11,265 nt of DNA from Oscillospiraceae bacterium (GTDB lineage Bacteria; Bacillota; Clostridia; Oscillospirales; UBA929). The notes under the pieces are model-generated. The model had not been told where the DNA came from. It saw nothing but the letters and a program-made list of their open reading frames with translations, and made no database searches. Shown piece by piece: positions 1 to 6,265 of this stretch. The stretch covers positions 1 to 11,265 of the forward strand of contig JAITQI010000073.1 in NCBI GenBank assembly GCA_031289065.1, read 5' to 3'. Position 1 is the first letter of the stretch. Each line of letters starts with the position of its first letter. The translations under genes were made by a program, and so were the position numbers.

Positions 1-52
1 TTTCTCGTTTTTCCCCATCTATTATATGGTGTTGTCGGCCGTTGCGGCGCTT

Positions 53-793
53 TTATTGCGCGGGGGGGAGAATGTCAAGTTTGCCGCCCCAATCCTCTAA
101 GGTTTTGTCCTCCTCAAGCACATTGGGGGTCGTCACGGGGATGAGGATACCGCCGATAATGCCGTCGCCGCTGGCGGCTTGCCCGAAATCGGGGGTTCCG
201 AACTGCATGTAACTCGCTTCGGCCAGGTTTACGGATTCGGGGAAGGTCGCGGTGGCGGTGATCACGCCGTTTTCGTCGGTATAGTCGGTCACGGTCGCGT
301 CGATTTTTGCGCCGTCCTTCAAGCCGAGCCGCAGGGACATGGGCAGGGGCGACGCCGTCAAGGCGCCGTCAAAGGTGTAGGCGTAGGAGAAGGTCAGCCC
401 CGTGGCGGAGAGGGTCACCGATTTCATGGTGTAGGCGTAATGGTTGTCGCCAAAGCTCCCGCCCCCGGCGGTGGGGTAGTCGGCGTCAAGGTCGAGTTCG
501 AGAACCGCGGCCGCTTCGTTCACCGTCCACCCAAACACCTGGTCGATGAGGTCGTGGAGGCCGAAGGTGTTCGCCGCGAACGCCGTGCCGGACACGACGA
601 CCGCCATCAGCGCCGCGCACGCGGCCAGCGCCAGGCGGCGGGGACGGTATTTGCGCTGCGCATACGCGGGTTCCGTATTGATTTTTCCCATCGTTAATTT
701 CCTTGCCCTTTCTACAGATAAGGCTCTGTTTGCCTTGGTTTTCAGCGGATTGTATTCGATACAATCCAACATGTCGGATATGTTTCTATTCAT
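53..793 (-). CDS. DUF4179-like membrane anti-sigma factor
   Basis: A 246-residue protein. It has a basic N-terminal cytoplasmic part (residues 1-53), one hydrophobic segment (about 54-74, rich in Ala/Val/Leu) and a long extracytoplasmic part (75-246) rich in Thr, Gly and beta-forming stretches. This layout matches the DUF4179-containing partners that sit directly behind ECF sigma factors in clostridia. The family assignment rests on layout, the TM-proximal sequence and context. The ATG start overlaps the stop of the upstream sigma gene in an ATGA, which implies translational coupling. The inferred role is to hold the sigma factor at the membrane until an envelope signal releases it. The N-terminal part has no obvious zinc-binding HxxxCxxC motif, so it is not a classical ZAS-type anti-sigma factor. 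A near-start palindrome lies inside the gene and is listed separately. It could instead be a secreted-type sensor that does not bind sigma directly. Confidence 0.75.
   Translation of the reverse strand: MNRNISDMLDCIEYNPLKTKANRALSVERARKLTMGKINTEPAYAQRKYRPRRLALAACAALMAVVVSGTAFAANTFGLHDLIDQVFGWTVNEAAAVLELDLDADYPTAGGGSFGDNHYAYTMKSVTLSATGLTFSYAYTFDGALTASPLPMSLRLGLKDGAKIDATVTDYTDENGVITATATFPESVNLAEASYMQFGTPDFGQAASGDGIIGGILIPVTTPNVLEEDKTLEDWGGKLDILPPAQ
747..779 (-). repeat. Two overlapping palindromes inside the anti-sigma gene start
   Basis: A perfect inverted repeat has 9-bp arms (GGATTGTAT at 747-755 and ATACAATCC at 759-767) and a 3-nt centre. A second near-perfect palindrome of 16 bp lies at 764-779. 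It has one mismatched position that becomes a G-U pair in the minus-strand RNA. The two share the bases 764-767, so as RNA hairpins they are mutually exclusive. They sit 15-47 nt into the coding region, close to the ribosome entry site. They could be an operator or an RNA switch, or coincidental coding sequence. Confidence 0.4.
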
Positions 794-1329
794 CTGCCAA
801 ACTCCTTTTCGAGCGCGGCCCGCAGTTTTTCGCGGCCTCTCGCGAGCCGCTGTTTGACGGCGGAGGCGGTCATTCTCGTTTCGGTTGCGATGGCCTGTAC
901 CGTTTGCAGCCCGTAGTAATGCCGCAGGAAAATGTTCCTGTCGGGCTGGGGCATGGCGTCCAGGGCGCGGCGTACCGCCCGCCGTTCCTCGCTGTCGATG
1001 ACCTTCTCTTCGAGCGACCCCAGGTCAACCGCGAGTATGTCCTCCTCAAGGGGCAACGCGTCAAGGCGCTGGCGCCGTTTGTTCTTGGCCTTGTTGCGGG
1101 CGATACTGCCGAGATAGGCTTTCAGCTTGGCCGCTTCCGCTTTATCGGCGTTTTGCCACAGGGCGACGAATACGTCGGAGGTCACCTCCTCGACATCTTC
1201 GTAGGCCATTTGCGCGCCGATGACATTGTATACAACCGTCGTGACATACGCACCGTACTTGTCGAAGAGCCGCGCAAGGGCGTCCGCGTCGCCGCGCCTG
1301 AGCTCGCGCAGCGCGTGTGCGTCTGTCAA
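790..1329 (-). CDS. ECF-type RNA polymerase sigma factor
   Basis: A sigma-70 family ECF factor. Sigma region 2 covers roughly the first 75 residues (ALARLFDKYGAYV, then EDVEEVTSDVFVALW, then a KAYLGSIARNKAKN stretch for -10 recognition). Region 4 is C-terminal (LDAMPQPDRNIFLRHYYG followed by a helix-turn-helix around ATETRMTASAVKQRL). I chose the TTG start at 1327-1329, giving 179 residues. It is preceded by a GGGGGTGA ribosome binding site at a normal distance, and the protein then begins MTDAHALRELRRGD, as ECF factors usually do. An in-frame ATG at 1354-1356 would add nine residues but has no ribosome binding site in front of it. The gene is the first of a two-gene operon with the DUF4179-like protein. 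Its own promoter resembles ECF promoters, which suggests autoregulation. The class is confident; target genes are unknown. Confidence 0.9.
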   Translation of the reverse strand: MTDAHALRELRRGDADALARLFDKYGAYVTTVVYNVIGAQMAYEDVEEVTSDVFVALWQNADKAEAAKLKAYLGSIARNKAKNKRRQRLDALPLEEDILAVDLGSLEEKVIDSEERRAVRRALDAMPQPDRNIFLRHYYGLQTVQAIATETRMTASAVKQRLARGREKLRAALEKEFGR

Positions 1330-1374
1330 GAACGAATCACCCCCGTTTGTTTTCATTGACGACCGTCACTAATA

Positions 1375-1403
1375 ATAACACAGGTTTTGCGCGATTGGTT
1401 ACA
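1375..1403 (-). promoter_or_regulatory. Promoter of the sigma/anti-sigma operon
   Basis: On the minus strand, TGTAAC (1398-1403) is followed after 17 nt by TGTTAT (1375-1380), about 46 nt ahead of the TTG start. TGTAAC resembles the -35 element used by several Firmicutes ECF sigma factors, so the operon may be self-activated. A sigma-A reading with TTGTAA at 1399-1404 is also possible. The -10 match is moderate. Confidence 0.5.
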
Positions 1404-1428
1404 AGAAACGGTCGCCCGGAGGCAACGC

Positions 1429-1460
1429 GATGCGGCGGGCGCATTCACGCCCGCCACATC
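1429..1460 (-). terminator. Strong hairpin after the toxin gene
   Basis: A 13-bp stem (1429-1441 with 1448-1460) and a 6-nt loop lie about 20 nt downstream of the toxin stop. The single C/A mismatch on the plus strand becomes a G-U pair in the minus-strand RNA, so the structure fits the toxin-antitoxin transcript. No U-tract follows, so it may be a Rho-assisted terminator or a 3'-end stabilising hairpin rather than a classical intrinsic terminator. Confidence 0.45.
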
Positions 1461-1478
1461 GGAGTTTATCCCAAAGGG

Positions 1479-1787
1479 TCAACGAATCAACCAGCTATAG
1501 TCCTGCCGACAATCCAGGAGGTAATCCACGAACACGGTTTGCCCCTTGATCTGACACAGGACAAGGCACCAATCGTCCACAAACAGTTTGCGGTATTTCC
1601 CCCGCGGGACAAAGGCCTCGTCCAAAAACGGAAACCGCTCCGGCATATCCTTCTGGGACCTGATCACCGCGAGCAGTTTGGTCTTGGCCTCCCGTGCGGC
1701 GGCCGGGTTCACCCGCGCCAGAAACTTGATGTACGCGCCGAGCATGGTCTTGGCGCGGTCGGCTACGATCACTTTATATTGTGTCAT
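1479..1787 (-). CDS. RelE/ParE-family toxin
   Basis: A 102-residue protein starting MTQYKVIVADRAKTML and ending with KYRKLFVDD, then GQTVFVDYLLDCRQDYSWLI. This is the familiar fold-defining C-terminus of RelE/ParE-superfamily toxins, with a central basic Arg/Lys-Tyr-Arg-Lys patch followed by beta strands and a terminal Asp-Cys-Arg-Gln-Asp-Tyr. Length is normal for the family. The ATG overlaps the antitoxin stop by 14 bp and has GAGGCGG just upstream inside the antitoxin gene, so expression is coupled. RelE relatives cut mRNA at the ribosome and ParE relatives poison gyrase. Sequence alone does not let me say which applies. A longer in-frame reading upstream (to 2015) is only the antitoxin gene in another frame. 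Confidence 0.85.
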   Translation of the reverse strand: MTQYKVIVADRAKTMLGAYIKFLARVNPAAAREAKTKLLAVIRSQKDMPERFPFLDEAFVPRGKYRKLFVDDWCLVLCQIKGQTVFVDYLLDCRQDYSWLIR

Positions 1788-2055
1788 GTTCCGCCTCGCC
1801 GAGGATCCCCTCCAGGTAACTTTCGAGTTCGTCCGGGGTGACGCCCATACGGCCCGCCGCACGGTCTTCCTCAACGGCCAGCAACTCTTCCCGGAGCTGC
1901 AGCATCTTTTCCCGGCGGGTGTAAGTTTCCAAATCCATGACGACCAAGTCCCCCTCGCCGTTCTTGGTGAGGAAGACAGGTTCTTTGGCCCGGCGGCACA
2001 GGTCGGCGATTTCATTGTAGTTTTGGCGTATGGCGGCGGACGCCTTGATGAGCAT
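1774..2055 (-). CDS. YefM/Phd-family antitoxin
   Basis: A 93-residue protein. Its N-terminal half (ASAAIRQNYNEIADLC, then EPVFLTKNGEGDLVVMDLETY) is the typical Phd/YefM DNA-binding dimerisation domain. The acidic, Glu-rich C-terminal half (residues 50-93) is the expected flexible toxin-wrapping tail. I chose ATG 2053-2055 because GGGAG lies 7 nt upstream and family members begin almost directly at the IxxSxxxRxNYNEI motif. An in-frame ATG at 2068-2070 adds five residues but has no ribosome binding site. Antitoxin-first order, the 14-bp overlap with the toxin, and an imperfect palindrome over the promoter fit autorepression by the antitoxin and toxin-antitoxin complex (known for the family, inferred here). 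Confidence 0.87.
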   Translation of the reverse strand: MLIKASAAIRQNYNEIADLCRRAKEPVFLTKNGEGDLVVMDLETYTRREKMLQLREELLAVEEDRAAGRMGVTPDELESYLEGILGEAEHDTI

Positions 2056-2072
2056 AGGATCAGCTCCCATAT

Positions 2073-2097
2073 GGTAATATTCTGACTATATTATACC
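2073..2097. promoter_or_regulatory. Possible operator of the toxin-antitoxin operon
   Basis: An imperfect inverted repeat has left arm GGTAATAT (2073-2080) and right arm ATATTATACC (2088-2097, with two extra bases). It covers the -10 box and the expected transcription start of the toxin-antitoxin promoter. This is where a YefM-type repressor would be expected to bind. The sequence match to known YefM operators was not tested. Confidence 0.35.
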
Positions 2098-2118
2098 CGT
2101 TTTATGCTATGGTGTCAA
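2090..2118 (-). promoter_or_regulatory. Consensus sigma-A promoter of the toxin-antitoxin operon
   Basis: On the minus strand a perfect TTGACA (2113-2118) is followed after exactly 17 nt by a perfect TATAAT (2090-2095). The expected start is about 28-30 nt ahead of the antitoxin ATG. The promoter begins only 9 nt after the U-tract of the upstream ppdK terminator, so the pair is insulated from ppdK. Confidence 0.85.
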
Positions 2119-2126
2119 GCGGGCAC

Positions 2127-2169
2127 AAAAAACCGGAACCGCCTCCCAAATGGAAAGCGGTTCCGGTTT
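2127..2169 (-). terminator. Intrinsic terminator of ppdK
   Basis: A perfect 13-bp stem (2157-2169 with 2130-2142; arms AAACCGGAACCGC and its complement), a 14-nt loop, and a run of six U on the minus strand (2127-2132). It lies about 25 nt past the ppdK stop. Confidence 0.9.
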
Positions 2170-2194
2170 CGCGTTCTCGGTTGTCAATTGTCCG

Positions 2195-4837
2195 TCACTT
2201 TTGCCCCAAGTCTCCGCCGCCGCGCAGTTCGCTGACGCGGGCCTGGGCGGCCGCCAGGCGGGCGATGGGCACCCGGAAGGGGGAGCAGGAGACGTAGTTG
2301 AGCCCGGCAAAGTGGCAGAACTCCACGGAGGAGGGGTCGCCGCCGTGCTCGCCGCAGATGCCCAGTTTGATGTCCGGGCGGGTCTTGCGGCCCAGCTCGG
2401 CGGCCAGCTTGACCAGCTTGCCCACGCCGATCTGATCCAGCTTGGCGAAGGGGTCGGACTCGTAAATCTTCCGGGCGTAATAGTCGTCCAGGAACTTGCC
2501 GGCGTCGTCCCGGGAGAAGCCGAATGTCATCTGGGTCAGGTCGTTGGTGCCGAAGCTGAAGAACTCGGCCTCCTTGGCGATCTCGTCGGCGGTGAGGGCG
2601 GCCCGGGGGATTTCGATCATGGTGCCCACCTTGTAGACCAGCTTGACTCCGGCGGCGGCGATGATCTTGTCGGCGGTGGTGGTGATGACGCCCTTGACAA
2701 ACTTCATCTCGTTGACGTCGCCCACCAGCGGGATCATGATTTCGGGCACGATGGTCAGGCCGGTTTCCTTCTGCACATTGAGGGCGGCCTCGATGATGGC
2801 CCGGGTCTGGATTTCGGCGATCTCCGGATAGGACACGGCCAGGCGGCAGCCCCGGTGGCCCATCATGGGGTTGAACTCGTGAAGGTTTTCAATGGTGGTC
2901 TTGAGCGCGGCGGCGGTGATGCCAAGCTCCCGGGCCAGGGCGGCGATGTCCTCCTCCTTCTGGGGCAGGAACTCGTGCAGGGGCGGGTCGAGGAGGCGGA
3001 TGGTCACCGGGCGCTCGCCCATGGCCTTGAAGATGCCCTCGAAGTCGCCGCGCTGCATGGGCAGCAGTTTGTCCAGCGCCACACGGCGGGTGGCCTCGTC
3101 CTTGGCCACGATCATCTGCCGCATGGGCAGAATGCGGTCGGCGTCGAAGAACATGTGCTCGGTGCGGGTCAGGCCAATGCCCTCCGCGCCGAACTTGACC
3201 GCGTGGGCGGCGTCGTTGGGGGTGTCGGCGTTGGTGCGCACCCTGAGGGTGCGGATCTCGTCGGCCCAGCTCATGAAGGTGGCGAAGTCGCCGGTGACGG
3301 TGGCTTCCACGGTGGGGATTTGGCCGATATACACCTTGCCGGTGGAGCCGTCGATGCTCATATAGTCCCCGGCCTTGAGGGTCTGCCCGGCCACGGTGAG
3401 GCTTTCGGTTTCCTCGCTCACCGTGATCTCGCCGCAGCCGGCGACACAGCAGGTGCCCATGCCCCGGGCCACGACGGCGGCGTGGGAGGTCATGCCCCCG
3501 CGGGCGGTCAGGATGCCTTGGGCGGCGTACATGCCCTCGATGTCCTCGGGAGAGGTCTCCTGCCGGATGAGGAGGACGGGGCCGTTTTTGGCCTCGACCA
3601 CCGCTTTTTCGGCGGTGAAATAAACGCGGCCGCAGCCCGCGCCGGGGGAGGCGGGCAGCCCGGCGGCGATGGGTTTGGCCGCCTTGAGGGCCTTGGGCTC
3701 AAATTGCGGATGCAGCAACGTATCCAGCTGCTTGGGATCGACTTTGAGGATGACGTCCTCCTTGGAGCACAGGCCTTCGGCCACCATGTCCACGGCCACC
3801 TTGAGGGCGGCGGGGGCGGTGCGCTTGCCGTTGCGGGTCTGGAGCATGTACAGCGTACCCTTTTCGATGGTGAACTCCATGTCCTGCATGTCCCGGTAGT
3901 GCTGCTCCAGCTTGTGGGCGATGTCGGAGAACTGGGTGAACACGGCGGGCATAACCTGGGCCAGCTGGTCGATGGACTGGGGGGTGCGGATACCGGCCAC
4001 CACGTCCTCGCCTTGGGCGTTCATCAGGAACTCGCCGTAGAGTTTCTTTTCGCCGGTGGCGGGGTTGCGGGTGAAGGCCACGCCGGTACCCGAATCTTCG
4101 CCCATGTTGCCGAAGACCATGGACTGGACGTTGACGGCGGTGCCCCAGGAGCCGGGGATGTCGTTCATGCGGCGGTAGACGATGGCCCGGGGGTTGTTCC
4201 AGGAGCGGAACACCGCCTTGATCGCCTCCAGCAGCTGGGTTTTGGGGTCGGCGGGAAAGTCGGCGCCCTGCCCCTGTTTGTATAGGGCCTTGAACTGACC
4301 CACCAGCTGTTTCAGGTCTTCGGTGGTCAACTCGGTGTCCAGTTTGACGCCCTTTTCCGCTTTGAGGGCGGTGATGAGCTTTTCATATTCGGCCTTGGAC
4401 TGCTCCATGACCACGTCGGAGAACATCTGGATGAACCGGCGGTAGGAATCGTAGACAAACCGGGCGTTGCCGGTCAGGGCGGCCATGCTCGCGGCCACCG
4501 TGTCGTTGAGCCCCAGGTTGAGGATGGTGTCCATCATGCCGGGCATGGAGGCCCGGGCGCCGGAGCGCACCGACACCAGCAGGGGGTTTTGGGCGTCGCC
4601 GAACTTTTTGCCGGTGATGCCCTCCAGGCTGCCGATATACTCGTCGATCTGGGCGGAGATGTCGGCAGCGATGACCTCGCCGTCCTCATAGTAACGGGCG
4701 CAGGCCTCGGTGGTCACGGTGAAGCCCTGGGGGACGGGCAGGCCCAGGTTGGTCATCTCGGCCAGGTTGGCCCCTTTGCCGCCCAAGAGGTTTTTCATGC
4801 CGCTGTTTCCCTCGGAAAACAGATAGACATACTTCAT
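2195..4837 (-). CDS. ppdK: Pyruvate, phosphate dikinase
   Basis: An 880-residue cytosolic enzyme that interconverts PEP, AMP and PPi with pyruvate, ATP and phosphate. In fermenting clostridia it often replaces or supplements pyruvate kinase. Domains in order: the ATP-grasp nucleotide-binding domain (about 1-340, with NLLGGKGANLAEM near residue 16 and SVRSGARASMPGMMDT near 89); the phosphohistidine swivelling domain (about 390-510) with GGMTSHAAVVARG carrying the phosphorylated His452; and the PEP/pyruvate-binding barrel (about 530-870) with KLGICGEHGGDPSS carrying the conserved catalytic Cys828. All key motifs are intact and the length is normal. I chose the start MKYVYLF because AAGGAG precedes it by about 9 nt. 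An in-frame upstream ATG at 4948 would add 37 residues unlike the family. No PPDK regulatory protein gene lies next to it. It has its own promoter and a strong terminator. Confidence 0.97.
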   Translation of the reverse strand: MKYVYLFSEGNSGMKNLLGGKGANLAEMTNLGLPVPQGFTVTTEACARYYEDGEVIAADISAQIDEYIGSLEGITGKKFGDAQNPLLVSVRSGARASMPGMMDTILNLGLNDTVAASMAALTGNARFVYDSYRRFIQMFSDVVMEQSKAEYEKLITALKAEKGVKLDTELTTEDLKQLVGQFKALYKQGQGADFPADPKTQLLEAIKAVFRSWNNPRAIVYRRMNDIPGSWGTAVNVQSMVFGNMGEDSGTGVAFTRNPATGEKKLYGEFLMNAQGEDVVAGIRTPQSIDQLAQVMPAVFTQFSDIAHKLEQHYRDMQDMEFTIEKGTLYMLQTRNGKRTAPAALKVAVDMVAEGLCSKEDVILKVDPKQLDTLLHPQFEPKALKAAKPIAAGLPASPGAGCGRVYFTAEKAVVEAKNGPVLLIRQETSPEDIEGMYAAQGILTARGGMTSHAAVVARGMGTCCVAGCGEITVSEETESLTVAGQTLKAGDYMSIDGSTGKVYIGQIPTVEATVTGDFATFMSWADEIRTLRVRTNADTPNDAAHAVKFGAEGIGLTRTEHMFFDADRILPMRQMIVAKDEATRRVALDKLLPMQRGDFEGIFKAMGERPVTIRLLDPPLHEFLPQKEEDIAALARELGITAAALKTTIENLHEFNPMMGHRGCRLAVSYPEIAEIQTRAIIEAALNVQKETGLTIVPEIMIPLVGDVNEMKFVKGVITTTADKIIAAAGVKLVYKVGTMIEIPRAALTADEIAKEAEFFSFGTNDLTQMTFGFSRDDAGKFLDDYYARKIYESDPFAKLDQIGVGKLVKLAAELGRKTRPDIKLGICGEHGGDPSSVEFCHFAGLNYVSCSPFRVPIARLAAAQARVSELRGGGDLGQK

Positions 4838-4886
4838 GGAATCAGTCTCCTTTTTGTATAATATCGTTCCGCCCATCGTGCGCGGC

Positions 4887-4914
4887 GTCGGGATTTCAGC
4901 TGGCGAAACCCAAC
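4887..4914 (-). other. Hairpin in the ppdK leader
   Basis: In the minus-strand RNA the segments 4905-4914 and 4887-4897 can pair into a roughly 10-bp stem with one bulged U and a 7-nt loop. One pair is G-U in the minus RNA but a mismatch on the plus strand. It lies within the roughly 107-nt 5' leader of ppdK. I recognise no known riboswitch class in it. Confidence 0.3.
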
Positions 4915-4950
4915 CGGCACACCGCACCCAGGTTAGAATCTCCGGCAAAC

Positions 4951-4979
4951 ATTATATCACGGACTGTCAACCCGGCCAA
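4951..4979 (-). promoter_or_regulatory. Promoter of ppdK
   Basis: On the minus strand TTGGCC (4974-4979) is followed after 17 nt by TATAAT (4951-4956), which is preceded by TGA as an extended -10. The -35 box is a 4/6 match, which the extended -10 can compensate. The predicted start near 4944 leaves a leader of about 107 nt. The remainder of the 323-nt gap between ppdK and the acyltransferase (4980-5079) is AT-richer and holds nothing I can identify. Confidence 0.7.
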
Positions 4980-5079
4980 GGCTCTTTTCGTGAATTTTCA
5001 AAAAATAAGAGGGCAAAGGCGCGAGAAATTACGAATTGGAAGTTAACCGTTACGGATTCTTGGATTGCGTTGTGGAAAT

Positions 5080-5109
5080 TTGACAAGCGACCGTTGGGAT
5101 TGATATAAT
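5080..5109 (+). promoter_or_regulatory. Promoter of the acyltransferase gene
   Basis: A perfect TTGACA (5080-5085) is followed after 18 nt by a perfect TATAAT (5104-5109) with TGA in front, an extended -10. The expected start is about 45 nt ahead of the GTG start codon. Confidence 0.88.
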
Positions 5110-5160
5110 GCAATTCAGTTCGTTCGCGTTAGTTCGTTCGAGACGTATGGGGGGAACGCT

Positions 5161-6219
5161 GTGATCAATCTGACCGCGCCGCCCGCGGTCGCCGCCCCGG
5201 TGTTCCGGCGGGACGCCCGGCTGGACGCCCTTCGGGGGGCGGCGCTTCTGCTGGTCATTCTGGCCCACATCCCGGGGGTGCCCGACAAGCTGTTCCAACT
5301 GCGCACCTTTGACGTGCCGCTCATGGCGTTTTGTCTGGGCGCTTCTTTTGCCGTTTCGTCCCTGCAACGCCGGGAGGCCTTCGGCGCTTATCTGTACAAG
5401 CGATTTATCCGGCTTGTGGTTCCGGCCTGGGTTTTCGGGGTTCTCTATTTGCTCCTGGTCCATCTCACCGCCGGGGAGACCTTCACCGGCGGCAAACTTC
5501 TCCAGTGCCTCTTCCTGCTGGACGACGTGGGTTACATATGGGTGCTGCGGGTCTTTTTCGCCGTGGCGCTGGCCGCGCCGCTCCTGGGGATTCTGGCCCG
5601 GCTGGGGGCCGGACATTGGGCCGGGCGGCTTTGGGTTCTCGCCGGACTGGTTGGGGCCCAGGCTCTCCTGCTCCTCCTGGGGGACCGGATCGCGCCGCCC
5701 CTTGTCAAGAGCCTGTTTGACCAGCTTGTGGCCACCCCTTTCGGCTATTTGCCTCTCGCCATGCTGGGGGTTTTCGCCGTGTCCCACCGGGAAAAGCGCG
5801 ACTATGCCGTGTACGCCGTCCTTACGGCGGCTTTGGCGGCCCTCCTGTGCCTTTGGGTGTCCCGGTACGGGCTGACCTTTCAGGCCTTCAAGCAGCCGCC
5901 CCGGGACGGCTATCTGCTGTGGGGCCTGACCGCTTCTCTGGGGGCCTTCCTGGTTAGCTCGATCCCCTTTGTCCGGGGGCTTCTCGCCAAACAGGCGTGG
6001 ATCGGCTGGCTCTCCCGGCACTCCATTACCCTGTATTTTGTGCATGTGTTTTTCCTGTTGCTGACACAGAACCTCAACTTGCTGTGGTGGGTGAAATACC
6101 CGCTGATCGTCTTTTTTTCGGTGCTGGCGGTCTCCCCCGTCACCGAAGCCCTGTTTTACGTGAAGATGTATGAGGCGCTGGTCAAGGGCCTGGGGCGGCG
6201 GGTGTTTGGGCGGCGATAA
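5161..6219 (+). CDS. Acyltransferase-3 family membrane protein
   Basis: A 352-residue integral membrane protein with about ten hydrophobic segments spread over its length. The N-terminus carries the family signature RDARLDALRG (residues 17-26) followed by a His in the first membrane helix (ILAHIPG, His36). This is the pattern of acyltransferase-3 proteins such as OatA and sugar O-acetyltransferases. The RFIR motif (81-84) ahead of the next helix and a His in the late LYFVHVF segment also fit. Such enzymes pass an acyl group, usually acetyl, across the membrane onto peptidoglycan, polysaccharide or lipid-linked sugars. The substrate here is unknown. The GTG start has a G-rich ribosome binding site (GGGGGG) 6 nt upstream. 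It lacks the C-terminal extracellular SGNH domain of OatA. It is transcribed alone, with its own promoter and terminator. Confidence 0.85.
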   Translation: MINLTAPPAVAAPVFRRDARLDALRGAALLLVILAHIPGVPDKLFQLRTFDVPLMAFCLGASFAVSSLQRREAFGAYLYKRFIRLVVPAWVFGVLYLLLVHLTAGETFTGGKLLQCLFLLDDVGYIWVLRVFFAVALAAPLLGILARLGAGHWAGRLWVLAGLVGAQALLLLLGDRIAPPLVKSLFDQLVATPFGYLPLAMLGVFAVSHREKRDYAVYAVLTAALAALLCLWVSRYGLTFQAFKQPPRDGYLLWGLTASLGAFLVSSIPFVRGLLAKQAWIGWLSRHSITLYFVHVFFLLLTQNLNLLWWVKYPLIVFFSVLAVSPVTEALFYVKMYEALVKGLGRRVFGRR

Positions 6220-6225
6220 TGTGTG

Positions 6226-6262
6226 AAACGCCTTGTAACGATTTTTGTTACAAGGCGTTTTT
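6226..6262 (+). terminator. Intrinsic terminator after the acyltransferase gene
   Basis: A perfect 14-bp stem (6226-6239 with 6247-6260; left arm AAACGCCTTGTAAC), a 7-nt loop and five U (6258-6262). It starts 7 nt after the acyltransferase stop and lies directly past the stop of the convergent kinase gene at 6266. It may therefore also end that transcript, although its minus-strand U-tract is only three bases. Confidence 0.9.
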
Positions 6263-6265
6263 GTG

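Noticed and set aside
1..52. TATAAT on the minus strand at 21-26, near the left edge
   Set aside because: No fitting -35 lies 16-19 nt upstream and any gene it would serve is outside the window. No terminator for the anti-sigma gene is visible in these 52 bases either.
2150..4285. A 711-codon plus-strand open frame opposite ppdK
   Set aside because: It is a mirror of the GC-rich codons of ppdK. The protein is Gly/His/Val-rich low complexity, has no ribosome binding site, and ppdK on the other strand is complete with all catalytic motifs.
4857..4862. TATAAT on the plus strand just upstream of the ppdK start
   Set aside because: No -35 at a proper distance and it points away from ppdK. The plus-strand promoter at 5080-5109 is far better.
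4965..4970. A perfect minus-strand TTGACA near the ppdK promoter
   Set aside because: It is only 8 nt from the TATAAT at 4951-4956, too close to act as its -35, and no other -10 lies at the right distance downstream.
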